Source of the DNA: Alphaproteobacteria bacterium
GTDB lineage: Bacteria > Pseudomonadota > Alphaproteobacteria > CACIAM-22H2
Direction: 5' to 3'
Assembly: GCA_017308135.1 (NCBI GenBank)
Contig: JAFKFM010000006.1
Coordinates: 375,724 to 439,723, forward strand
DNA length: 64,000 nucleotides
Positions 44,607-53,254 of this stretch are shown here, one piece after another. Position numbers and translations under genes: made by a program. How positions within the stretch are numbered: the stretch's first letter is position 1; the number at the start of each line of letters is the position of its first letter. Under the pieces are notes generated by a model that saw only the letters and a list, made by a program, of their open reading frames with translations, was not told the origin of the DNA and searched no databases.

Positions 44607-44672
44607 CGGCCGCGGCGTTTTGCGCAGTTTTTGTGGCGCGGGCCCGACTCGACCGAAAATCATGCTGTGGAA

Positions 44673-44701
44673 TTGACTCCAAACGCCGTTCGTATTATAT
44701 A
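44673..44701 (+). promoter_or_regulatory. Putative sigma-70 promoter for the 44804 gene
   Basis: TTGACT (44673-44678) and TATATA (44696-44701) are separated by 17 bases in an otherwise GC-rich sequence. Transcription would start near 44708, about 95 bases before the ATG. Confidence 0.5.
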
Positions 44702-44803
44702 AGCCGTGAGGAACATCTCGTCTTCGTGATTTACGTCCCTTTCGCCAGAACGGCGGGGAGCGACGGCGGGACCCTCAGAACTTCGAGAAGCGAGGTTCGT
44801 GTC

Positions 44804-45235
44804 ATGAGTACCGTTCAGAGTATCGCCAGCACCGCCCCGATCGCCGCGTTCGCGGAACCCCGCGTCGCCCAAACCGCGCCGGCACAGAGCCCAGCGCCGG
44901 CGCAGACCCGTGCGGAATCGCAAGGCCGCTCGACCGTGGCCGACCAGGTGCAGATCAACGCGCTGGAAGCGCGCGACGCCGCGCGCGAACGCGCCAAGGA
45001 AACCAAGGCCGCCGCCGAACAGCCGGCGAAATACGCCAGCAAGGTCGGCTTGGTCGACGGCACCCTCGACGCCTTCGTCGATATCGTGGACGCCCGTTTC
45101 CAGCGCAAAATCGCGCGGATTTTCGGGCCGTCGGAGGCACCCGCACCGGCCGCCGACGTGCCGCCCGCCGCGGTCAGCAAGGCCTATGAACACGCGGCCG
45201 AAACCGCGTCGGGCAATCTGCGCCAAAGCGCCTGA
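44804..45235 (+). CDS. Hypothetical Ala-rich protein
   Basis: The 143-residue protein has no signal peptide or membrane helix. The first 40 residues are Ala/Pro/Gln-rich and probably disordered. Residues 42-70 are highly charged and helical ('INALEARDAARERAKETKAAAEQ'), and a hydrophobic helix 'DGTLDAFVDIVDARFQRKIARIF' follows, then another Pro/Ala stretch and a short helix. Such a layout suits a small adaptor that pairs through its helices. No family was recognised. It has its own clear promoter and stands alone between dnaK and the AHSA1 gene, its stop one base from the latter's stop. Confidence 0.6.
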   Translation: MSTVQSIASTAPIAAFAEPRVAQTAPAQSPAPAQTRAESQGRSTVADQVQINALEARDAARERAKETKAAAEQPAKYASKVGLVDGTLDAFVDIVDARFQRKIARIFGPSEAPAPAADVPPAAVSKAYEHAAETASGNLRQSA

Positions 45236-45236
45236 A

Positions 45237-45752
45237 TCACTCGGCGTCGACGAGCAGATCGGCGAGACGTTCGAAACTTTCGACCCAGCCTTGGCGGGCC
45301 ATATCGCGCTCGGCCAGCAGATTGGGATGCTTGGCCGCCAGTAGCGGGCGCACGGCTTGATGGACCGTGAGCTTGGCGCGATGGCCGGCATCCTCGAACG
45401 CGACGGTCGTCAGGAAGGTCGCGTCGAGCGGCCAATCCTCGTACATCGGATGCGCGGCGGGGGCGCCCTTTTCGTCGGTGAACCATAGCGCGAAGACCAG
45501 GCGATCGGGCTCCTGCACCTCGCGGAACCGGCCTTTCAGCCAGATTTCGCGCCCGTCGTCGTAGCGCATGCACAGCCGCAGCAACCCGCCGGGGCGCGGC
45601 TCCAGATCGCAGACCGGCATATCGGTGCGCGCCGGGCCGAACCAGCGGATGAAGTGCCGCGGCTCGGTCCACCAGCGGAATAGCCGGTGCGGCGGCGCGT
45701 CGAATTCGCGCGTCACCGATATCGCGGCTGCGTTGGCGTCCCGTTTGGACAT
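45237..45752 (-). CDS. SRPBCC / AHSA1-domain protein
   Basis: The 171-residue protein has the AHSA1/START-like pattern 'ISVTREFDAPPHRLFRWWTEPRHFIRWFGP' at the start, 'LEPRPGGLLRLCMRYDDGREIWLKGRFREV', and ends 'GWVESFERLADLLV'. The fold binds hydrophobic ligands in a deep cavity; the name recalls the Hsp90 co-chaperone Aha1, but bacterial members act mostly as ligand-binding proteins. It follows grpE by 61 bases on the same strand, so hrcA-grpE-AHSA1 may be one transcript. GGGGA precedes the ATG at 45752. Confidence 0.85.
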   Translation of the reverse strand: MSKRDANAAAISVTREFDAPPHRLFRWWTEPRHFIRWFGPARTDMPVCDLEPRPGGLLRLCMRYDDGREIWLKGRFREVQEPDRLVFALWFTDEKGAPAAHPMYEDWPLDATFLTTVAFEDAGHRAKLTVHQAVRPLLAAKHPNLLAERDMARQGWVESFERLADLLVDAE

Positions 45753-45813
45753 CGAGTCCCCTTGGATTCCCGCAAATCTGCGGCCCCAAAGGGAATGCGT
45801 CAACTGATAGCGG

Positions 45814-46407
45814 TTAGGCCTGCGTATCGACCGTCGCACCGGGGGCGGCGGGCGCCCCCTTGGCGACCGTGACCATCGCTTCGCGCAACAAGCGGCCGTT
45901 GAGCGTGTAACCGGCCTGGAAGACCTGCGCGACCGTGCCGGGGGCCGCCGTCGGGTGATCGACCTGGGCGACCACCTGATGGAAATTCGGATCGGCCGGC
46001 TTGCCGACGGGGTCGAGCTTCACCACGCCGAATTTCTCGAAAGCGCTCAGCAACTCGCGCTCGGTCAACTCCACGCCCTCGACCAGCTTGCCAAGGACGG
46101 GATCGGCGGCTTTCGCGTCGGCCGATACGGTATCGAGCGCGCGGCGCAGATTATCCGCGACCGCCAGCAACGCCTTGGCGAAACCCGAGACCGCGTATTT
46201 CTCGCGCTCGACGATTTCGCGCTCGGCGCGCTTCTTGACGTTCTCGGCATCGGCCATCGCGCGCAACGCGCCGTCCTTGACGCGCGCAAGCTCCGCCTCG
46301 GCCGCTTCGGCGCGCGCCAGCGCTTCCGCCAACGGATCGGCGGCTTCCGGCGTTTCGGCCGTCTGCGGCGGGATTTCTTCGGGCGTGGGCTGTTGCGGAT
46401 CGGTCAT
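45814..46407 (-). CDS. grpE: Nucleotide exchange factor GrpE
   Basis: The 197-residue protein has a charged N-terminus, a long coiled helix (about 25-95, 'RAMADAENVKKRAEREIVEREKYAVSGFAKALL') and a C-terminal beta domain ('PNFHQVVAQV', 'GYTLNGRLLREAMVTVAKG'). It releases ADP from DnaK. It lies 69 bases after hrcA. Confidence 0.96.
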   Translation of the reverse strand: MTDPQQPTPEEIPPQTAETPEAADPLAEALARAEAAEAELARVKDGALRAMADAENVKKRAEREIVEREKYAVSGFAKALLAVADNLRRALDTVSADAKAADPVLGKLVEGVELTERELLSAFEKFGVVKLDPVGKPADPNFHQVVAQVDHPTAAPGTVAQVFQAGYTLNGRLLREAMVTVAKGAPAAPGATVDTQA

Positions 46408-46476
46408 GGCGCTGCTTCGGTGAACTGAAGGACCGGGGGGATTTGGGGGAAAAATCCGCCCGGCGCAAGTGTGAAT

Positions 46477-47622
46477 TCAGCCGACGAGGCGCCCGACGAT
46501 CTTGGCCGTGTAGTCGACCGTGGGAATAATCCGCGCGTAATTGAGGCGGGTCGGCCCGATCACGCCGATGGCGCCGACGATGCGCGCGCGCGAATCCGTA
46601 TAGGGCGCGATGACGGTCGAACAGCCCGACAAACCGAACAATTCGTTCTGCGCGCCGATGAAGATCTGCACGCCCTGCGCTTGCTGCGCTTGATCGAGGA
46701 TCTTCGCCAGCGATTCGTGCTGCTCCAGCGCTTCGAACAAGCGGCGGATACGCTCCAAATCTTCCATCGCGTGCACATCGGCCAGCAGCTTCGACTGGCC
46801 GCGCACGATCAAATACGCGTCTTGCGCGGGCTTGCCGTCGTCCGACGACCACACCGCGAGGCCTTCCGCCGCGACTTTGCGCGAAAGCTCGTCCAGCGCC
46901 GCGCGCTCGGCTTCGAGCTGCTCGACGATTTCCGCGCGCGCTTCGGCCAGCGTGCGGCCGACGATGCGCGCGTTGAGGAAATTGCCCGCTTGCGACAATT
47001 GCGCGGGCGTCAAGCCGATCGGCGTTTCGATGATGCGGTTTTCGACCAGGCCCGAGCCTTGGACGAGTACGACCAGCGTGCGGCCCGGCGCCAACGACAC
47101 GAACTCGATATGCTTGAGCGGCGATTCCGCCTTGGGCGCGATGACGAGCCCCGCCCCCTGCCCCAGCCCCGCCAGCATTTGCGAGGCTTGCTCGAGCACT
47201 TGGGCGGGGGCGCGGCCGGTGGCGGCGCATTGCACTTCGATATTGTCGCGCTCTTCGCTCGACAAGCGGCCGACTTCCAGCAGCCCGTCGACGAACCAGC
47301 GCAAGCCCACATCGGTCGGCAAGCGCCCGGCCGAGGTATGCGGCGAATAGAGCAGGCCCAGATCCTGAAGATCGGCCATGACGTTGCGGATCGTCGCGGG
47401 CGACAGGCGTTCGGCCAATTGGCGCGACAGCGTGCGCGAGCCGACCGGCTCGCCCGTCTCGACATAGGCTTCGACGACGCGGCGGAACACGTCGCGCGAG
47501 CGCTCGTCCAGGGCCCGAATGGCGGAATCGGCGGCTTTCGCCGACAACACGGCGGGACCGGCCGTTTCGGCGGCCGTCGTCGGCGTCTTACGCTCGAAAG
47601 GAACGACGGGGGTGCTGCGCAT
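46477..47622 (-). CDS. hrcA: Heat-inducible transcription repressor HrcA
   Basis: The 381-residue protein has the HrcA winged helix (about 30-110, 'VGSRTLSRQLAERLSPATIRNVMADLQDLGLLYSPHTSAGRLPTDVGLRWFVD') and the GAF-like and dimerisation region ending 'VGAIGVIGPTRLNYARIIPTVDYTA'. It represses chaperone genes through CIRCE operators, usually groESL in alphaproteobacteria. No CIRCE was seen near dnaK, grpE or hrcA in this window. The ATG at 47622 is preferred; an in-frame ATG at 47658 is possible. Confidence 0.94.
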   Translation of the reverse strand: MRSTPVVPFERKTPTTAAETAGPAVLSAKAADSAIRALDERSRDVFRRVVEAYVETGEPVGSRTLSRQLAERLSPATIRNVMADLQDLGLLYSPHTSAGRLPTDVGLRWFVDGLLEVGRLSSEERDNIEVQCAATGRAPAQVLEQASQMLAGLGQGAGLVIAPKAESPLKHIEFVSLAPGRTLVVLVQGSGLVENRIIETPIGLTPAQLSQAGNFLNARIVGRTLAEARAEIVEQLEAERAALDELSRKVAAEGLAVWSSDDGKPAQDAYLIVRGQSKLLADVHAMEDLERIRRLFEALEQHESLAKILDQAQQAQGVQIFIGAQNELFGLSGCSTVIAPYTDSRARIVGAIGVIGPTRLNYARIIPTVDYTAKIVGRLVG

Positions 47623-47673
47623 ACCGAAAACGTTAGGCGTCGCATACGGGGGCGTCAAGGTGCGGGATTGGCC

Positions 47674-48204
47674 TCAGCCAGCCATTGCGACCCAGTTCCG
47701 AAGCGCGCAGCGCGGCGATGGCGGCCAAGTCATCGGGGATGTTTGTTCGTAAATCACTCTGAAATTATTGCCCCGCTGAACGAAGCCGACAAAAGTTTCA
47801 TAGTCATTTCCGATATAGGCGCCACGCCAAAAAATCCGAAGCCGCGCGCTTTGCGTGGCATCCCACATGATGCCCTGCTGCCAGGGATATTGAACGACAT
47901 CGACGGCAACGAACGTGGCGCTAGGGTGATAGCACTTGATGATCAGTTCGGCTGATTCGGCGATGCTCTGGGGTGGAACGATGATCGGCGTCGCTTGACC
48001 AGCCTGGGGGCGGCCCCGTGATGGCGCCGTCAAGCCGCGTGCGAGATCGGCAAAGCACATCAAGTTCGCCGGGCTGAGTTGACCCGAAACAAGAGCGGTC
48101 ACGGCGCATACTACCGTTTGCGCATCTGGGCCTCGACGATCCTGAGCGTTTACGGACTCAACGAATCCGATGATCAAAGCGAGACTAGCTAACAAAAACC
48201 GCAT
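47674..48204 (-). CDS. Predicted secreted protein of unknown function
   Basis: The 176-residue product starts with a Sec signal ('MRFLLASLALIIGFVESVNAQD') and has four Cys in the mature part ('VVCAVTAL', 'LMCFADL', 'IIKCYHP', 'PRCALRNW') that could form two disulfides. No domain was recognised. The 'VSGQLSPANLMCFADLARGL' and the aromatic-rich end suggest a small periplasmic beta protein. Base composition is clearly lower in GC than its neighbours. It sits with the next small ORF between hrcA and rph, genes that are usually adjacent in this class, so it may be acquired DNA. An in-frame ATG at 48444 would remove the signal peptide from the N-terminus and is disfavoured. Confidence 0.55.
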   Translation of the reverse strand: MRFLLASLALIIGFVESVNAQDRRGPDAQTVVCAVTALVSGQLSPANLMCFADLARGLTAPSRGRPQAGQATPIIVPPQSIAESAELIIKCYHPSATFVAVDVVQYPWQQGIMWDATQSARLRIFWRGAYIGNDYETFVGFVQRGNNFRVIYEQTSPMTWPPSPRCALRNWVAMAG

Positions 48205-48258
48205 ACGAAGGTTATATTTGAAACTCGGAATTCCGCCAAGATCGACGAGAGCAATTCG

Positions 48259-48423
48259 ATGGATGATGGCCCAATGAGTCCCAACGAAAAGCAACAGCGT
48301 CTGATCGAAGAAGTTCGACGCGGGATCGACGCCATCAAACGTGGCGAATACGACGCCATAGAAGCCAAGGATATTAGTGCCTATATCGCGAAGCTCGCCC
48401 CCAAAAGCCGCAAAACGAAATAG
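48259..48423 (+). CDS. 54-residue hypothetical protein, possibly antitoxin-like
   Basis: A short frame runs from an ATG at 48259 (a second ATG at 48274) to a TAG at 48423. Its product is charged and helical: '[28 protein letters not shown]' followed by '[12 protein letters not shown]' and a basic tail. The 'I..G...I..GE' pattern resembles the C-terminal halves of ParD-type antitoxins, but the usual N-terminal ribbon is short and no toxin gene is adjacent, so this is a weak comparison. GC content is near 50%. It is divergent from the secreted protein gene by 54 bases. Confidence 0.4.
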   Translation: MDDGPMSPNEKQQRLIEEVRRGIDAIKRGEYDAIEAKDISAYIAKLAPKSRKTK

Positions 48424-48511
48424 GTCCGGCGGGCGCATGCCCACCCTGGACCGACCGGGCGCTCTCCCCTATGGTCGCGGCCGAAATTCCATCCGTCGAA
48501 AGAGTAGGCCC

Positions 48512-49243
48512 ATGCGCCCCTCCGGCCGCAAAAACGATCAACTTCGAGACGTCAGTCTCGAGCCCGGCTTCACCAAACACGCCGAGGGCTCGTGCCTGAT
48601 CCGCTTCGGCGACACGCATGTGCTGTGCACCGCCTCGGTCGACGAAAAGGTCCCGCCCTTCCTGCGCAATTCGGGGTCGGGCTGGGTGACGGCCGAATAC
48701 GGCATGCTGCCGCGCTCCACCCACACGCGCACCGACCGCGAAGCCGCCAAGGGCAAGCAATCGGGCCGCACACAGGAGATCCAGCGCTTGATCGGCCGCT
48801 CGTTGCGCTCGGTGCTCGACGCGAAGGCTTTGGGCGAACGCCAGATCAAGATCGATTGCGACGTGCTGCAGGCCGACGGGGGCACACGCACCGCGTCGAT
48901 CACCGGCGCCTGGGTGGCGCTCCACCAAGCGCTGACCAAGCTGGTCGTCGCCAAGACGATTCCAGCCGTGCCGCTGCGCGACCATGTCGCGGCGATTTCC
49001 TGCGGTATTTCCAACGGCACGGCCGTGCTCGATCTCGATTACGTCGAGGATTCGGCCTGCGAGGTCGACGCGAATTTCGTGCTGACCGGTTCGCAAGCCA
49101 TCGTCGAAGTTCAGGGCACGGCGGAGCGCGATCCCTTCGCCAAGGATCAATTGCTGGCGATGCTGGGCCTCGCCGAGAAGGGCATCGGCGAACTCGTCGC
49201 GTTGCAGAAGAAGGCGATCGCCGCATGGGCCGTCGCCAACTAA
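48512..49243 (+). CDS. rph: Ribonuclease PH
   Basis: The 243-residue phosphorolytic exonuclease has '[27 protein letters not shown]', '[43 protein letters not shown]' and '[20 protein letters not shown]', the classic RNase PH motifs with phosphate-binding Arg residues. It trims tRNA 3' ends. The ATG at 48512 gives the family N-terminus ('[14 protein letters not shown]'). Its last 19 bases overlap rdgB. Confidence 0.96.
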   Translation: MRPSGRKNDQLRDVSLEPGFTKHAEGSCLIRFGDTHVLCTASVDEKVPPFLRNSGSGWVTAEYGMLPRSTHTRTDREAAKGKQSGRTQEIQRLIGRSLRSVLDAKALGERQIKIDCDVLQADGGTRTASITGAWVALHQALTKLVVAKTIPAVPLRDHVAAISCGISNGTAVLDLDYVEDSACEVDANFVLTGSQAIVEVQGTAERDPFAKDQLLAMLGLAEKGIGELVALQKKAIAAWAVAN

Positions 49244-49842
49244 CCGAGCCCACGCTCGTCATCGCGACCCACAACAAGGGCAAGCTGGTCGAGATCGCCG
49301 ACCTGATGCGGCCCTTCGGCGTGGCGTGCGTATCGGCGGGCGACAAGGGCGTGCCGGAGCCCGAGGAAACGGGCACGACCTTCGAAGCGAACGCGGAGCT
49401 GAAAGCGCTGCATTCGGCGCGCGCCACCGGCTTGCCCGCCCTCGCCGACGATTCCGGCCTGTGCGTCGCCGCGTTGAACGGCGATCCCGGGCTCTATTCG
49501 GCGCGCTGGGCCGGGCCCGCGCGGGATTTCGGCTTCGCCATGCGTAAAGTCGAAGAGGCGCTGGCCGCAAAAAACGCGAAGGACCGGAGTGCCTTCTTCG
49601 TCGCATGCCTCACGCTCGCCTGGCCGGACGGGCATTGCGAGACGTTTCGCGGCGAGGTGCACGGCCATGTCGTTTGGCCGCCGCGCGGGGACAACGGATT
49701 CGGCTACGACCCGATGTTCGTGGCGGAGAACGAGACGATCACCTTCGGCGAGATGGATCCCGCGCGCAAACATGGGATGAGCCATCGCGCGCGCGCCTTC
49801 GCCGAACTGGTGGCGGGCTGCTTCGCCGGACGGCGCGGATGA
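49225..49842 (+). CDS. rdgB: Non-canonical purine NTP pyrophosphatase (RdgB/HAM1)
   Basis: The 205-residue protein has the HAM1 motifs: '[13 protein letters not shown]' at the start, '[14 protein letters not shown]', 'LADDSGLCV', '[10 protein letters not shown]' and '[11 protein letters not shown]'. It hydrolyses ITP, XTP and dITP to protect DNA and RNA. Its ATG lies inside the rph end and its TGA overlaps the hemW ATG by four bases, so rph-rdgB-hemW are tightly coupled. Confidence 0.95.
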   Translation: MGRRQLTEPTLVIATHNKGKLVEIADLMRPFGVACVSAGDKGVPEPEETGTTFEANAELKALHSARATGLPALADDSGLCVAALNGDPGLYSARWAGPARDFGFAMRKVEEALAAKNAKDRSAFFVACLTLAWPDGHCETFRGEVHGHVVWPPRGDNGFGYDPMFVAENETITFGEMDPARKHGMSHRARAFAELVAGCFAGRRG

Positions 49843-51014
49843 ACGAGATCGGCCCGCCCGCCGAGTTCGCCGTTTACGTCCACTGGCCCTTCTGCAAATC
49901 GAAGTGCCCGTATTGCGATTTCAATTCGCATGTCCGCGAGACGATCGACGAGGCGGCGTGGGAACAAGCGCTGCTGGCCGAGCTCGACTACTACGCCGCC
50001 CTCACGCCCAACCGCACGATCACGTCGATCTTTTTCGGCGGCGGCACGCCGTCCTTGATGGCGCCGCGCACGGCCGCCGCCGTGCTCGACCGCATCGCGA
50101 CGCGCTGGCGCATCGCCGACGAGCCGGAAATCACGCTCGAAGCCAATCCCAATTCGGCCGAGGCCGAACGCTTCGCCGGGTTCAAAGCGGCGGGTGTGGA
50201 GCGCCTGTCGATCGGCGTGCAGGCGCTGGACGACAAGGCGCTGAAATTCTTGGGGCGCGGCCACGACGTGCGCGAAGCGCGCCACGCGATCGATCGCGCG
50301 GCGGCGTTGTTCGATCGCTTCTCCTTCGATCTGATCTATGCGCGGCCCGATCAGAACGAAAACGATTGGCGCCAGGAATTGAAAGCCGCGTTGGCGCTGG
50401 GGCCGTCGCATCTGTCGGTCTATCAGCTCACGCTGGAAGCGGGCACGCGCTTCCAGCAAATGGCCGCGCGCAGCGAGTTGGTGCTGCCGTCGGAAGATCG
50501 CCAGGAAGCGTTGTTCGACGCCACGCAAGCCGCGCTGAACGACGCCGGCTTACCCGCCTACGAAGTGTCGAACCACGCCAAGCCGGGGCATGAGTCGCGG
50601 CATAACCGCGTCTATTGGCGCTACGACGACTATGTCGGCGTGGGCCCCGGTGCGCATGGCCGCATCACGGTTGAGGGCGTCAAACGCGCGACGCGCCAAG
50701 AAAAAGCGCCAGAGACGTGGCTGAAACAAGTCGCCGAGCGCGGCCACGGCACGGCGGAAGACACACCGCTCGCGCCCGCCGATCAGGCCGACGAAGCGTT
50801 GATGATGGGCTTGCGGCTGGTCGAAGGGATCGATTCGCGGCGTTTCGAACGCGTGACGGGCACGAAGCTGGAGGGCGACGGCGGGATGCTCGACACCGCG
50901 CGCATCGACCGTTTGGTGCGCGACGGGTTCCTGGTGCGCACGCAATTCGGCTTTCGCCCGACGCCGCAAGGGCTGAAGCTGGTCAACGCGCTGCTCTCGG
51001 CGTTGATGGGTTAA
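49839..51014 (+). CDS. hemW: HemW-type radical SAM protein (heme chaperone)
   Basis: The 391-residue protein has the radical SAM cluster in '[14 protein letters not shown]' (C-x3-C-x2-C) near residue 19, '[12 protein letters not shown]', 'EANPNS' and '[16 protein letters not shown]'. The Cys after the CxxxCxxC that is used in true coproporphyrinogen oxidase HemN is absent, and its C-terminal domain is the shorter HemW form. HemW binds heme and delivers it to membrane proteins. The TAA shares four bases with the convergent lipoprotein gene's stop. Confidence 0.88.
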   Translation: MNEIGPPAEFAVYVHWPFCKSKCPYCDFNSHVRETIDEAAWEQALLAELDYYAALTPNRTITSIFFGGGTPSLMAPRTAAAVLDRIATRWRIADEPEITLEANPNSAEAERFAGFKAAGVERLSIGVQALDDKALKFLGRGHDVREARHAIDRAAALFDRFSFDLIYARPDQNENDWRQELKAALALGPSHLSVYQLTLEAGTRFQQMAARSELVLPSEDRQEALFDATQAALNDAGLPAYEVSNHAKPGHESRHNRVYWRYDDYVGVGPGAHGRITVEGVKRATRQEKAPETWLKQVAERGHGTAEDTPLAPADQADEALMMGLRLVEGIDSRRFERVTGTKLEGDGGMLDTARIDRLVRDGFLVRTQFGFRPTPQGLKLVNALLSALMG

Positions 51015-52348
51015 TTGACGGGCGCTTCGAAGCTGTCGCGCGCGGGCGAGATCGCGAACGGCCCTTCGCGGCGCACTTCGATCACCGCAAGGCCGCGATC
51101 GACTTGTCCCGACGGCAGGAAGCGGAAAATCCCTTCGATGCCCGCGAAGCCCGTGGGCACGGTCAGCACCGGCAGCGAATAATCGGCACCGTCGGCACCC
51201 TTGTCGCGCGCCAGCACGGCGGCCAACGCCACCGCATCGTAAGCCAGCGTGGCGACGCGCGGCGGAGCGCGGCCGAACACCTCGCGATAATGGCGTTCGA
51301 AATTCTGCCGCGCTTCGGGCGGCGGACCGGCGAACCAGCCGCCGAGCAACGAGGGCTCGCGCAACGAACGCGCATCATCCCATTGCGGAATGCCGAGGAA
51401 GCGGATGCGCGCGGGATCGATCTCGTGCAGATGCAGCTGACTTGCGACTTGCGCCAAGCGGTCGCCCAAATCGGGCAGCAGGATCGCTTCGAAATCGAGT
51501 TCCGGCGGCTCGCGCGCCGCTTCGCCGCGTTGGGCCCGCGGCGGCGGCGGGCCGACATTGCCCGCGCGGCGCACCCAGGGTGTCACGTCCAGCGTGCCGG
51601 GATCGTAGCGTTCGACACGCACCAGCGTGCCTTGCGTGGCGATCAGCGCGTCGCGGAACGCCGCTTCCGACGCCAAGCCGATCGCGTTGTTGGGCACCAG
51701 CGCCACGAATTTTTCGAGGCCGCGCGAGCGCGCGAAATCGACCGTGCGGCGGATTGAGGCTTGCGGGGCGAGGCCCAGCACGAACACGTTGGAACTGGCG
51801 GCGGCGACGTCGTTGGAAAACGCCAGCGCCGCGATGCCCGCTTCGCGCGCGCGCGGGGCGATCGCTTGCGCTTCGGCCGACAACAACGGGCCGACGACCA
51901 AGCGCGCCCCCTGTTCCACCGCCCAATCGAACGCGGCAACCGCCCCTTCCGGCGTGCCGCCGGTGTCGCGCGGCAGCAGCACGAAATCGTCGTCGGCGAC
52001 GTCGTAAAGCGCCAGCGTCGCGGCGTCGAGCAACGCGCGGCCCACGGCGGCGTTAGGGCCGCTTAAAGGGACAAGGAACGCCACACGCGGCGCGCCCTTC
52101 GGGCCCGGCGGGATCGTGGGCATCGCTTCCTGTTGCACCGGTGCGGGGGCCGGGGCCGGTTCCTGCACGACGGGTGCGGCCGGTGCAGGCATAATCGGCG
52201 GCGGCGGCGTCACCACCGGTGCGGGGGCCGGGGCTTGCGTCGTCGGCTGGCTTCGGCCGAAAACGCCCGCTACCCTCGGGTCGTCGCACGCGGCGAGCAA
52301 AGGTGCTGCGACAAGCAGGGCGAAGAAGGCGATCAGGCGGGAGCGCAA
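51011..52348 (-). CDS. Penicillin-binding protein activator (LpoA/LppC-like) lipoprotein
   Basis: The 445-residue lipoprotein has a signal with lipobox L-A-A-C (Cys21), a Pro/Ala/Gln-rich linker (about 30-85), and a Leu/Ile-binding-protein-like type I fold (from about 88: 'RVAFLVPLSGPNAAVGRALLDAATLALYD', 'ARLVVGPLLSAEAQAIAP', 'RVATLAYDAVALAAVLA'). LpoA in E. coli activates PBP1a from the outer membrane; alphaproteobacterial relatives keep the C-terminal binding-protein domain and lack the TPR half. It is transcribed divergently from rsmI with start codons only six bases apart, as in the E. coli lpoA-rsmI locus. Confidence 0.75.
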   Translation of the reverse strand: MRSRLIAFFALLVAAPLLAACDDPRVAGVFGRSQPTTQAPAPAPVVTPPPPIMPAPAAPVVQEPAPAPAPVQQEAMPTIPPGPKGAPRVAFLVPLSGPNAAVGRALLDAATLALYDVADDDFVLLPRDTGGTPEGAVAAFDWAVEQGARLVVGPLLSAEAQAIAPRAREAGIAALAFSNDVAAASSNVFVLGLAPQASIRRTVDFARSRGLEKFVALVPNNAIGLASEAAFRDALIATQGTLVRVERYDPGTLDVTPWVRRAGNVGPPPPRAQRGEAAREPPELDFEAILLPDLGDRLAQVASQLHLHEIDPARIRFLGIPQWDDARSLREPSLLGGWFAGPPPEARQNFERHYREVFGRAPPRVATLAYDAVALAAVLARDKGADGADYSLPVLTVPTGFAGIEGIFRFLPSGQVDRGLAVIEVRREGPFAISPARDSFEAPVN

Positions 52349-52354
52349 AGTTTT

Positions 52355-53254
52355 ATGTCCTCAGACGACGAGCCGGAGACTAGCTTCGAAGCGCCGCCAA
52401 ATCCAGGCGCGATAAAGCCCGGGCTTTATCTGGTCGCGACACCTTTGGGCAATTTGGGCGACATCTCCGCCCGGCAAAAAGCCGTGCTGGCGGCCGCGAC
52501 GACGATCGCGGCCGAGGATACGCGCGTCGCGCGCCGCCTGCTCTCGGCGATGGGCTTGATCGCGCCACGCCTGATCCGTTGCGACGAGCGCGAGAGCGCA
52601 GCCGTCGCCGAAAAATTGATCGCGCGCGTGCGTGGCGGCGAGATCGTCGCCTTCGTGTCCGATGCCGGCATGCCCGCCATCGCCGATCCCGGGGCGGCGT
52701 TGGTGCGCGCGGCGCGCGATGCGAATATCTCCTTCACGGTGATTCCCGGCCCGTCGGCACTGACCACGGCGCTGGCGCTGTCCGGCCTGCCCGCCGAGCC
52801 CGCGTTGTTTTTGGGATTCCTGCCGCCCAAGCAAGGCCCGCGCGCGCGGCGTTTGCGCGAATTCAAAGATCTGCCCGCAACACTCGTCGCGTTCGAAGCG
52901 CCGCATCGTTTGGTCGAAACGCTGCACGCGATGGCCGAGGTGCTGGGCCCGCGTGACGCTTGCGTGGCGCGCGAATTGACCAAGCGACACGAGGAAGCGC
53001 GGGCCGGCACGCTGCCCGAGCTTGCCGTACATTACGAAGCGGCGGGCGTGCTGGGCGAATGCGTGATCGTCGTCGCCCCGCCGGTGGAAAGCGACGCGCC
53101 CGCGACCGACGCCGAAACGCTCGACGCGAAACTGCGCGCGGCGCTGGAAACCTTGGGCGTGCGTGACGCGGCCGATCGCGTGGCGGCGGAAACCGGCCTC
53201 AAACGGCGCGAGGTCTATTCGCGCGCCCTGGAACTGGGCGGCAAGAAACGGTGA
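52355..53254 (+). CDS. rsmI: 16S rRNA (cytidine1402-2'-O)-methyltransferase RsmI
   Basis: The 299-residue protein has 'GLYLVATPLGNLGDISARQKAVLAA', 'IAAEDTRVARRLL', 'VAFVSDAGMPAIADPGAALVRAA' and 'PGPSALTTALALSGL', the tetrapyrrole-methylase-fold motifs of RsmI, and a C-terminal HTH-like end. It methylates C1402 in the 30S decoding centre. GGGAG precedes the ATG and lies inside the start of the divergent lpoA-like gene. The GTG of the next gene overlaps its TGA. Confidence 0.94.
   Translation: MSSDDEPETSFEAPPNPGAIKPGLYLVATPLGNLGDISARQKAVLAAATTIAAEDTRVARRLLSAMGLIAPRLIRCDERESAAVAEKLIARVRGGEIVAFVSDAGMPAIADPGAALVRAARDANISFTVIPGPSALTTALALSGLPAEPALFLGFLPPKQGPRARRLREFKDLPATLVAFEAPHRLVETLHAMAEVLGPRDACVARELTKRHEEARAGTLPELAVHYEAAGVLGECVIVVAPPVESDAPATDAETLDAKLRAALETLGVRDAADRVAAETGLKRREVYSRALELGGKKR

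Larger units (their letters stand above)
44405..44803. other. 399-base intergenic region between dnaK and a divergent gene
   Basis: This region holds a putative heat-shock promoter for dnaK (44578-44606, minus strand) and a sigma-70-like promoter for the plus-strand gene (44673-44701). About 165 bases next to dnaK would be its 5' leader; a short ACCCC/GGGGT stem is visible near 44470. No CIRCE repeat (TTAGCACTC-N9-GAGTGCTAA) is present. No gene was recognised. Confidence 0.6.

Noticed and set aside
44405-44803. CIRCE operator near dnaK
   Set aside because: The TTAGCACTC-N9-GAGTGCTAA pattern was looked for and not found on either strand.
46471-47955. Long plus-strand frame (494 residues) across hrcA
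   Set aside because: It is antisense to a confidently identified hrcA and has no motif; composition is typical of shadow frames.
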